From NCBI GenBank assembly GCA_016209665.1, contig JACQVT010000716.1, forward strand, positions 1 through 5,073: a DNA stretch of 5,073 nucleotides, read 5' to 3'. Of the stretch, positions 1 to 5,073 are shown piece after piece. Position numbers and translations under genes: made by a program. Positions within the stretch are counted from its first letter, which is position 1; each line of letters begins with the position of its first letter. The notes under the pieces are model-generated. The model made no database searches, was not told the origin of the DNA, and was given only the letters and a program-made list of their open reading frames with translations. This stretch comes from Planctomycetota bacterium (GTDB lineage: Bacteria > Planctomycetota > Phycisphaerae > UBA1845 > PWPN01).

Positions 1-1180
1 GGGGTGACGTGACCACGAACAGATTCAGGAAACCGGCCGCGCGCGTGCTGAGGGCCTGGGTGAGATCAAAGGCCCTCTCCGTGGCCTGAGCGTAATCCAG
101 GCCCGACTCGACCGCGTAATCTCCGTAGGTACTTCGCAGAAACTTGGCGGTCAGCCGGCCGGCATCCGCAGGCTCGGCCCACAGCCTGGGGGTCAACCAG
201 AGATGGAGCGGGAAGAGGTAAGGGTTCTGGGTCGCGGAGACCCAGACCCTCGCCAGTTCGAGGCGCTGGATACGCCGGACGGCCTCCGCCATCCTCTCAG
301 GATACACCGATGGCAACAGGGAGGTAGGGTTCTCCTGGACCTCAAGCCAAGACTCGACCTGCCGGCCTTGCACCTGCCAGGCCTTCACCCGCTCCTCGAA
401 AATGTCCAAAGATACATCGGCGGCGTGAATCCGAGGCGACTCGAATATCAGCAGGCAGGGATCCAGGGTGCGAGCGAGGTCCGGCACTTCCGCGAGGTTC
501 ACGTGCCAGGCGGAAAAGGCGACCGGCTCCTCTCTGCGGTGCCGTCGGATCATGGCCAGGAACGCGTTGCCCAGATCCCCCATCATCCGCGCCTGCGGCA
601 TGCATCGATCACAACGACAACCTCCGGGGTCACGCTGCCAGAGTACGAAGCCCGCCGCCGCATCAAAGTACCGGACCTGTTGTTCGTAGAGGTCGAGGAG
701 ATGCTGCCGGGCGGCGGGCTGGCTGGGGCACAGACCCACTCCCTCGTTGAACAAATCGATCCCATTGACCGCCGCCAGCTCGGGGTGTTCCCGTGTGAAC
801 CCGGGGGCCCCCAGGGTCGTCATCAGGGCGAGCCACGGCCGCAGGCCGAACTCCCGCGCGGCCCGAGCCGTGATCCGCAGCGTCTCGGCTCTCCTGAGAC
901 CGTCGCGTGTGCCGAGAAACGGGTCCTCGGGAGCATACAGTTGACCGGGCTCGAATGCCGGTGCCGCCATCAGGCCACTCTGATAGAGCGCGCCCTGCTC
1001 GAGGATCGTGAGGGGGCCGTCCTCGGCTCTATAAATGCCCCAGGGGATGAACAGGACGTCAGCGTAGCCGAGGGTCTTGAGCCAGCGCATGAGCCGGCGG
1101 AGTTCACTCTCACTCCATTGACGGGGGCCAAATGCTCCGAATGGGAAGATCTGATGAATGATGATGCCTGGTGCCGCCAT
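1..1180 (-). CDS. Putative TIM-barrel glycoside hydrolase-like protein, C-terminus cut by window edge
   Basis: The minus frame is open from the ATG at 1180 to the window edge, giving 393 residues without a stop; the C-terminus is missing. A GAGGTGG Shine-Dalgarno just upstream fixes the start. The N-terminus (residues 5-15, IIIHQIFPFGA) looks like the first strand of a TIM barrel, with no signal peptide, and residues 40-48 (ADVLFIPWG) like the second. The segment HPELAAVNG (132-140) leads into LCPSQP (150-155), then to WQRDPGGCRCDRC (181-193), with Asp184 and Cys188, Cys190 and Cys193. Residues 319-354 (NPYLFPLHLW, then LWAEPADAGRL, then STYGDY) resemble the post-barrel region of alpha-glucuronidase, GH20-like and DUF4838 proteins. 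This supports a role on a glycan, but neither the exact family nor the substrate is recognised. The C-x-C-x2-C cluster may bind a metal; that is inference. It is the most downstream gene visible, 44 bases after its neighbour. Confidence 0.9.
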   Translation of the reverse strand, partial: MAAPGIIIHQIFPFGAFGPRQWSESELRRLMRWLKTLGYADVLFIPWGIYRAEDGPLTILEQGALYQSGLMAAPAFEPGQLYAPEDPFLGTRDGLRRAETLRITARAAREFGLRPWLALMTTLGAPGFTREHPELAAVNGIDLFNEGVGLCPSQPAARQHLLDLYEQQVRYFDAAAGFVLWQRDPGGCRCDRCMPQARMMGDLGNAFLAMIRRHRREEPVAFSAWHVNLAEVPDLARTLDPCLLIFESPRIHAADVSLDIFEERVKAWQVQGRQVESWLEVQENPTSLLPSVYPERMAEAVRRIQRLELARVWVSATQNPYLFPLHLWLTPRLWAEPADAGRLTAKFLRSTYGDYAVESGLDYAQATERAFDLTQALSTRAAGFLNLFVVTSP

Positions 1181-1183
1181 GGG

Positions 1184-1190
1184 CCACCTC
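1184..1190 (-). promoter_or_regulatory. Shine-Dalgarno of the TIM-barrel gene
   Basis: On the minus strand this reads GAGGTGG, 3 bases before the ATG at 1180 (5 bases counted from GAGGT). The frame stays open further upstream, so this site decides the start. It nearly matches the site of the preceding gene (GAGGTGA). Confidence 0.8.
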
Positions 1191-1224
1191 AACTCTTGAT
1201 ATGGACGATCCGCCCAGATGCCGC

Positions 1225-2367
1225 TCACGGGATGCGCTCGGGCTCGACCCTGACCGGAATCGGCCGATCGCCTTCCCACTCCACACGGGCCAGGAACAGG
1301 CCGGGCAGCAGCGAGGCCTCGTCGGCGGCCGACCCGCGGTACTTCAGGATGCCCGCCCGGCGGTTCAGATACCGCTGGTACTCCTTGCGGGTGCTGGTCA
1401 TCCACCATTGGCCGGCGTGCTCAAATAGCTCCATGCAGTGAAACCGGCCGAAGAAATAGCTTCCGCGGACTGCCCCGCTGGCCGACCAGAAGTCCTCCAT
1501 GTCCAGGCCCGCCCGGCCGAGAAAATCGTCCGGCCGCGGGCTGACCGCGTGCCAGTATCCCGGGCCGAAGGCGACGAACAAATGCCACATGCCGTTGCGG
1601 CACACCACGGTCGGCGATTCCGTGCCGGCCGTGCCCCGCATCTGTTTGGAGGTCTTGAAGACGGGACCGTGGTCGGCGAAGCCCGCGAAGTCTTGCGTGG
1701 AGAGCAGACCAACGGCGCAGGTGCCGTCGTTAAGGCTCACGCAATAGTAGATCAGGTACCGGCCGTCGGCCGGAGGGCGCACGATGTGGGCGTTCTTGCA
1801 GGAGCCCCCGGACCGGGCGTAGTCCGGCGGGCGCCAGATCGGATTGGCGGGCTCGTACTCCCATTCATGAAGGTCGCGGGAGCGGGCCAGGGCCAGGGCC
1901 TCGCCCTCGGGGCCACGGGTGGTATACACATTCACCCAGTGATCCTCGAACCGTGCAATATTGCTTGTTCCCTGCAGGAGCGTGCCGAACTCTGCTTGCG
2001 GCTCCTGCATGATCAGGCCACGGCATTCGAGCTGATTCAGCGCAGGGCCGGCGGCGTGGGCATCGCCCATCTCATAGGGCGTTTTTCGGCATTCGGCATA
2101 GCGCTTGGCCCGCAAATTCGCAATCCATTCATCGGCATATTCGAACGGGCCGGTCACGTAGTACAGGTGCCAATCGGTTCCGTCGTGGACAAGGCAATGA
2201 TCGGCCAGCCACCAGCCCTTCGGCGGTGCGTAGACGTGCGTCATCACCTCGTCGAAATCGACTTCTTCGCTGGCGTACAACTGCCGGTGGAGAATCACAA
2301 GGCGTTCGGCCCATTCGGCGGCATTCACTGTCGCAGACAGCGGCGGGGCCAGATGGGACAAGCTCAC
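1225..2367 (-). CDS. Five-bladed beta-propeller glycosidase-like protein (GH43/GH32 fold class), no signal peptide
   Basis: A 380-residue protein starting at GTG, supported by an adjacent GAGGTGA site. There is no signal peptide or membrane segment, so it is probably cytoplasmic. The propeller starts at WLADHCLVHDGTDWHLYY (53-70), where Asp56 sits where GH43/GH32 enzymes carry a catalytic Asp. Blade-like units follow: ARSRDLHEWEYEP (161-173), CKNAHIVRP (190-198) with DGRYLIYY (201-208), GTESPTVV (248-255) with GMWHLFVAF (259-267), and RFHCMELFEH (308-317) with QWWMTSTRKE (320-329). The ESP at Glu250 is in a context typical of the acid residue in these folds, but the catalytic assignment is inferred. 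The length fits a single propeller without the extra C-terminal sandwich of GH32. It could act on oligosaccharides imported after extracellular cleavage, or be a GH130-like phosphorylase. The gene follows the membrane protein gene by 29 bases. Confidence 0.93.
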   Translation of the reverse strand: MSLSHLAPPLSATVNAAEWAERLVILHRQLYASEEVDFDEVMTHVYAPPKGWWLADHCLVHDGTDWHLYYVTGPFEYADEWIANLRAKRYAECRKTPYEMGDAHAAGPALNQLECRGLIMQEPQAEFGTLLQGTSNIARFEDHWVNVYTTRGPEGEALALARSRDLHEWEYEPANPIWRPPDYARSGGSCKNAHIVRPPADGRYLIYYCVSLNDGTCAVGLLSTQDFAGFADHGPVFKTSKQMRGTAGTESPTVVCRNGMWHLFVAFGPGYWHAVSPRPDDFLGRAGLDMEDFWSASGAVRGSYFFGRFHCMELFEHAGQWWMTSTRKEYQRYLNRRAGILKYRGSAADEASLLPGLFLARVEWEGDRPIPVRVEPERIP

Positions 2368-2370
2368 GAT

Positions 2371-2377
2371 TCACCTC
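2371..2377 (-). promoter_or_regulatory. Shine-Dalgarno supporting a GTG start
   Basis: On the minus strand this reads GAGGTGA, 3 bases before the GTG at 2367 (5 from GAGGT). The next in-frame ATG lies about 40 codons inside and would remove the first propeller strand, so the GTG start is preferred. Confidence 0.8.
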
Positions 2378-2396
2378 ACTTCTCAGCAGGTCAGCC

Positions 2397-2930
2397 CTAC
2401 GGCTCGCACGGCCGGACCGGACGTCCGGAGGTGTCCGGCCGGAGCACCTCGTTGACAATGGCAATGCCGTGGGGGGTGTTGGCCGCTACCCAGTTGCGAT
2501 CCTTCTCCCGTCGGATCAGACGCTCCCCGACAGGACGGCCAAGGGGATCGGCCGGTCTCATCCTGTCTGAGCCCCCGGCGACGGCGGGACTGCCCGACGT
2601 CCGACCTAACGTTTCCAGCCATCCGATGAATCGATCCGATGGGTTGGAGCAATCGCCAGACGAGAAGACGAATGCCCGCACGCCCGCCGGTTGGCCCTCC
2701 GGCGCTGGGCCGGACGGCGCGGCGACCGGCAACTCCTTCGTTACCTCGGCGGTGAACAGTTGGCCCGTGTTCAGGTCATAGTACCAGGCCTGCTTCGGCC
2801 CCGCCGTGCCGCCGCCGACAAGCAGCCAGTAGAGCAATCCTGCCGCTCCGAGAATAGCCACCACGACCAGAACCGCGATCAGCCGCGATTTCGGCGGCTT
2901 GGGACTGCTTTTCGGGGGCGGAACGGACAT
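2397..2930 (-). CDS. Small single-pass membrane protein of unknown function, planctomycete type
   Basis: 177 residues from the ATG at 2930. The frame stays open to 3053, but that part lies inside the upstream gene, and a GGGGA site precedes the 2930 ATG. The N-terminus is short, basic and proline-rich (MSVPPPKSSPKPPKSR). One hydrophobic helix follows at about residues 17-38 (LIAVLVVVAILGAAGLLYWLL), with the positive charges before it, so the remainder should face the periplasm. The outer part has AWYYDLNTGQLF (48-59), a proline-rich PSGPAPEGQPAG (72-83), VRAFVFSSGDC (84-94) and RFIGWLE (100-106). I recall similar YDLNTG-LF and AYVF-C-G-C segments in uncharacterised planctomycete proteins, but no function is known to me. 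It lies 32 bases after the Tat propeller gene and 29 bases before the cytoplasmic one, so it is probably co-transcribed with both. Confidence 0.85.
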   Translation of the reverse strand: MSVPPPKSSPKPPKSRLIAVLVVVAILGAAGLLYWLLVGGGTAGPKQAWYYDLNTGQLFTAEVTKELPVAAPSGPAPEGQPAGVRAFVFSSGDCSNPSDRFIGWLETLGRTSGSPAVAGGSDRMRPADPLGRPVGERLIRREKDRNWVAANTPHGIAIVNEVLRPDTSGRPVRPCEP

Positions 2931-2953
2931 GTCGAGATTCCCCACTGTCGAGA
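2931..2953. repeat. Short direct repeat flanking a Shine-Dalgarno
   Basis: TCTCGAC on the minus strand occurs twice (2937-2931 and 2953-2947), 16 bases apart, with the GGGGA site of the membrane protein gene between the copies. Two 7-base copies can arise by chance; no function is assigned. Confidence 0.25.
2939..2943 (-). promoter_or_regulatory. Shine-Dalgarno of the membrane protein gene
   Basis: GGGGA on the minus strand, 8 bases before the ATG at 2930. It is weaker than the sites of the other genes here, but it marks this ATG as the start rather than the open codons further upstream. Confidence 0.6.
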
Positions 2954-2962
2954 ACGCTGGAA

Positions 2963-4498
2963 TCAAGCGAACCAATACGAGAACAACTTCGCGTTGCGGA
3001 GCATGAAGCTCAATTGGACTGGCCCGGCGGGAAGGGCACGGGCTTTCGGCCAAACGACCTCGTGATCAATCAGGTCGGCGGTCATCGGCGCGGATAGATC
3101 GAATCCGTGCAACGGCTGGCCGGCGAGGTCCCGCACGGCCACGTAGATTTCGCCGCCGGAGGCATCTCCACTGAGACGCAGCCGGCCGTCCTCCGGCCAG
3201 ATAATAGCCTTCGTCACCAGCGTGCCTGAATCGTACTGAGCGTCCCAGGAGACGAACCCGTCGCGCCGCTCGATGGCCAGGCCCATCATCGGCGGATGCT
3301 TTCGCTCGACGGTCTTGTGCGTCGGGCCGGTGTGTGCGCCGTGCACGCCGCCGTAATAGATGTAGAGTTCATCGCCACGAGGGATGATGTTCTCAATGCC
3401 GCGCACCATACCGCCTTCCCAAGTGTCATCCGGCCCCAGGCTCAACCAGGTGGCCCGCTGCCCGACCCGGGTCCAGTGGACGCCGTCGCGGCTGGTCGCG
3501 AGTTGGGTGTCGATCTTGCCGTCGCCGCCCTCGCGGTACATCCACATCATGGCCAGATATACCCCTTCGTACAGAGTCACCGGCGCACCGTAGATCTGCG
3601 TGGCGGGGCCGTCCCGGGCGTCGCACTCGAGGACAAGTTTGGGTTCGGACCACGTCAGGAAGTCCTCGCTCTCACTGCGGGCGAGCCGCCGACCGAACCC
3701 GAACCGCCCGAAGGCCACATAGCGGCGGGTCCGGCGGTCGTATACGACGCTGTGGTCGGTGTCGGAGTACTTGGGAATAACCGGGTTCTTGTCGTGGTTC
3801 TTCCAGCGGATCCCGTCCGGCGAGAAGGCCACCCAGATGCCGTCCTTAGGCCCGGCCCTGGTTCGGGGCTTGCCATCGATGACTTCCCAACCGTTGGAGC
3901 CGTGGTCCCAGAAGAGCGCCTTCCAATGGCGATTGGGGTCGGGGTCGTCCGGTTCGTGGAGGATGGCGACGCCTTCGCAGTTGAACTGCCCGATGTCGAT
4001 GAGGTTGTTGCGCCTGTCCCCATCGTAGGAGAACTGATCCAGGATCGGTTTGTTCCAGTGCACGCCGTCCTGCGACTCCGCGTACGCCAGGAGGGTCGTG
4101 TGCGGTGGCCTCTCATAACCGGCCATCTTCAGCGGACGCAGGCCGCGCTCGGCGGGCTTGGCCAGGTACCAGAGCTTGAATCGCCTGGCCACGGCGTCGT
4201 AATACGCTGTCCCATATGTGCCGCAGCCGCCTTCCCAGGGCTGGTCCGGCCGGATGAGCGGGTTCCTGGGATGCCGGGTCGGTGGATTGACGACGCGTTT
4301 GAGGCCTTCGGTTCGTTCAATCAGCATGTCGTCCAGAAAGAGCTGCCGCACGCCCTTGGGAACAGCGGTCGCGGCCGGGTTCGTGGCTGAAGAGCGCGGG
4401 GCATCTGCTCCGGCCCGCGCGAAGGGCGAACGGATGACGCCGATGCTCCCGATTGCGGTTGCCTTCAGGAAGCTCCGCCGGCTGGTGGCTTTGCTCAT
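2963..4498 (-). CDS. Tat-exported beta-propeller glycosidase-like protein (GH43/GH32 fold class) with C-terminal beta-sandwich
   Basis: 511 residues from the ATG at 4498. The N-terminus carries a textbook Tat motif, SRRSFLK (6-12), a weak hydrophobic stretch (ATAIGSIGVI) and possible AxA cleavage sites at Ala29 or Ala31, so it should be exported folded. The mature protein opens with RQLFLDDMLIERTEGL (51-66), then WEGGCGTYGTAYYD (88-101) and KLWYLAKP (108-115). Blade units with an S-x-D-x-x-x-W core recur at 141-151 (ESQDGVHWNKP), 225-235 (FSPDGIRWKNH), 276-286 (ESEDFLTWSEP) and 335-345 (TSRDGVHWTRV). About residues 425-505 form a beta-sandwich-like tail, including GGEIYVAVRDLAGQPLHGF (448-466). 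Such proteins are common in planctomycetes and are annotated as glycosyl hydrolases by fold; catalytic residues and substrate are not certain. A TTG at 4513 is an alternative start that would add five residues (MKGVR). Confidence 0.94.
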   Translation of the reverse strand: MSKATSRRSFLKATAIGSIGVIRSPFARAGADAPRSSATNPAATAVPKGVRQLFLDDMLIERTEGLKRVVNPPTRHPRNPLIRPDQPWEGGCGTYGTAYYDAVARRFKLWYLAKPAERGLRPLKMAGYERPPHTTLLAYAESQDGVHWNKPILDQFSYDGDRRNNLIDIGQFNCEGVAILHEPDDPDPNRHWKALFWDHGSNGWEVIDGKPRTRAGPKDGIWVAFSPDGIRWKNHDKNPVIPKYSDTDHSVVYDRRTRRYVAFGRFGFGRRLARSESEDFLTWSEPKLVLECDARDGPATQIYGAPVTLYEGVYLAMMWMYREGGDGKIDTQLATSRDGVHWTRVGQRATWLSLGPDDTWEGGMVRGIENIIPRGDELYIYYGGVHGAHTGPTHKTVERKHPPMMGLAIERRDGFVSWDAQYDSGTLVTKAIIWPEDGRLRLSGDASGGEIYVAVRDLAGQPLHGFDLSAPMTADLIDHEVVWPKARALPAGPVQLSFMLRNAKLFSYWFA

Positions 4499-4503
4499 GC
4501 GAA

Positions 4504-4510
4504 CCCCTTT
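4504..4510 (-). promoter_or_regulatory. Shine-Dalgarno for the ATG start of the Tat protein
   Basis: AAAGGGG on the minus strand, 5 bases before the ATG at 4498. It favours that ATG, although a second site serves a TTG fifteen bases further upstream. Confidence 0.65.
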
Positions 4511-4514
4511 CAAT

Positions 4515-4528
4515 GCACGCCTCCGTGC
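4515..4528 (-). promoter_or_regulatory. Small hairpin holding a GGAGG site for an alternative TTG start
   Basis: The minus strand reads GCACG-GAGG-CGTGC, a 5-bp stem with a 4-base loop. GGAGG (4524-4520) lies in the loop and the last stem base, 6 bases before a TTG at 4513 that is in frame with the Tat protein. No T-run follows, so it is not a terminator. The match to the Shine-Dalgarno consensus is exact; any control role is speculative. Confidence 0.35.
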
Positions 4529-4534
4529 CGCACA

Positions 4535-5073
4535 TCAGAGGACCTGGATTTCCCAAGCCCACGCAGACCGCGGCTCGAAACGCAGGTCATGCTCGGCTCC
4601 GTCCTGTATGGAGAGTGAGTCGCCGTCGTCCTCCGGGTTGATTCTCTTCGCCGTGAAGTCTCCCGCGGCAAGCCCAAAGGTCGCGGCCCGAAACCGACAC
4701 GACGCCGAAACGGGCTGATCGCTGACATTGACGAACAGCATCGCCAGCTTCCGGTCCTGCGGCAGTTGCCAGGCCCCTGTCAGGACGGCCTCAGTGGTGA
4801 CCGGCCACCGGCCTTGCCAGTGCCAATCCGCCGTGACTTTGGGGATCTCGCCCGCAAGCCGGGGCGGCCGTTCCATCTGGCCCGCGTAAAAGTAGCGGCG
4901 CAGGGCCCACCGCAGTTTCACCACCCGGCGCAGGAAGTCGGCATTCTCCTTTTCATTGATGATGGTCGGGCGGATCCAGCCGATCTGCTCGAACGGGATC
5001 TCGTGCCAGTCATACCAGTGAAAGCCGACCGGCACGTCCATAAAAGCGGCGAAATCGCTGACCGGCGCAACGA
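4535..5073 (-). CDS. C-terminal part of a probable DUF6259-type TIM-barrel glycoside hydrolase-like protein; N-terminus outside window
   Basis: The frame is open from the window edge to a TGA at 4535-4537, giving 178 visible residues. The ATG at 5041 is internal, because the open frame continues through it. The fragment begins in the last part of a catalytic barrel (VPVGFHWYDWHEIPFEQI, fragment residues 13-30), passes a helical section (NADFLRRVVKLRWALRRYFY, 43-62), then TADWHWQGRWPVTTEAVL (80-97), and ends in a beta-sandwich (KLAMLFVNVSDQPVSASCRF, 108-127, to WAWEIQVL). The HWYDWHEIPF and VNVSD patterns match my memory of DUF6259 proteins, which are amylase-like barrels frequent in planctomycetes and Bacteroidetes. 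Activity and substrate are unknown, and the residues that would decide catalysis are outside the window. Whether it carries a signal peptide cannot be seen. It is the first visible gene of the operon, 36 bases before the Tat propeller start. Confidence 0.88.
   Translation of the reverse strand, partial: VAPVSDFAAFMDVPVGFHWYDWHEIPFEQIGWIRPTIINEKENADFLRRVVKLRWALRRYFYAGQMERPPRLAGEIPKVTADWHWQGRWPVTTEAVLTGAWQLPQDRKLAMLFVNVSDQPVSASCRFRAATFGLAAGDFTAKRINPEDDGDSLSIQDGAEHDLRFEPRSAWAWEIQVL

Larger units (their letters stand above)
1..5073 (-). other. Probable single operon of carbohydrate-active proteins, cut at both ends
   Basis: Five minus-strand genes follow each other with gaps of 36, 32, 29 and 44 bases. 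No gap has room for a clear promoter, and none contains a stem followed by a T-run. The order is TIM-barrel enzyme, exported propeller, membrane protein, cytoplasmic propeller, TIM-barrel protein. Co-transcription is inferred from orientation and spacing. The controlling promoter and any regulator gene must lie beyond base 5073. Confidence 0.75.

Noticed and set aside
342..765. Short minus-strand frames at 342-605 and 583-765
   Set aside because: Both are out-of-frame readings inside the TIM-barrel gene, which is open in its own frame across the whole stretch. They are not evidence of a broken gene.
203..1441. 412-codon open frame on the plus strand
   Set aside because: It lies opposite the TIM-barrel gene and the end of the propeller gene. 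Its product is rich in Arg, Pro and Gly with no domain pattern, whereas the minus frame gives recognisable protein and a good ribosome site.
1438..2781. 447-codon open frame on the plus strand, overlapping the previous one by GTGA as if translationally coupled
   Set aside because: It runs antisense across one propeller gene, a spacer and most of the membrane protein gene, and gives low-complexity protein. The GTGA overlap is a coincidence in GC-rich DNA.
2931..3053. Extended N-terminus of the membrane protein starting at 3053
   Set aside because: The extra 41 codons mostly lie within the end of the Tat propeller gene. The ATG at 2930 gives a normal basic n-region before the membrane helix and has a ribosome site.
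3655..4116. 153-codon minus-strand frame rich in Thr, Ser and Arg
   Set aside because: A shifted reading of the Tat propeller gene, showing the skewed composition typical of an out-of-frame translation.
3296..4390. 364-codon open frame on the plus strand
   Set aside because: It is antisense to the Tat propeller gene, whose signal peptide and blade motifs are clear. The plus product is Val/Ala/Gly/Pro-rich without domains.
4515..4528. Hairpin in the 36-base spacer as a transcription terminator
   Set aside because: The stem is only 5 bp and no T-run follows on the transcribed strand; the downstream gene starts at once.
4218..4718. 166-codon open frame on the plus strand
   Set aside because: It spans the junction of two well-supported minus-strand genes and has no recognisable features.

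Overview
The window is a GC-rich bacterial segment in which the minus strand is coding almost end to end. Five genes, all read from high to low coordinates, are separated by gaps of only 29 to 44 bases, and four of the five starts are visible, each with a Shine-Dalgarno sequence. This looks like the inside of one operon. It enters from beyond base 5073 and leaves past base 1, so neither the operon promoter nor its terminator is in view. The protein types suggest a planctomycete, perhaps of the Phycisphaerae type: a Tat-exported beta-propeller protein with a DDM-type N-terminus, a DUF6259-like C-terminus, and a small proline-rich single-pass membrane protein with a YDLNTGQLF segment. That assignment rests on remembered family patterns, not on a search.

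Layout in order of transcription: (1) 5073-4535, the C-terminal part of a probable DUF6259-type TIM-barrel glycosidase. (2) 4498-2963, a Tat-exported GH43/GH32-like propeller protein with a C-terminal beta-sandwich. (3) 2930-2397, a small membrane-anchored protein of unknown function. (4) 2367-1225, a second, signal-less propeller protein of the GH43/GH32 fold class. (5) 1180 to beyond base 1, the N-terminal 393 residues of a second TIM-barrel protein with a DPGGCRCDRC motif. It resembles the broad group of alpha-glucuronidase, GH20-like and DUF4838 proteins.

Together this reads as a carbohydrate-processing cluster with two TIM-barrel and two propeller proteins. One propeller is exported and the other is apparently cytoplasmic, so the pathway may be split between compartments. 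No transporter, regulator or sulfatase falls inside the window, and the substrate cannot be told. The points most worth a second look are the cysteine-rich TIM-barrel gene, the membrane protein in the middle of the enzyme set, and the two competing starts of the Tat protein. I found no RNA gene, mobile element, CRISPR array or substantial non-coding stretch.
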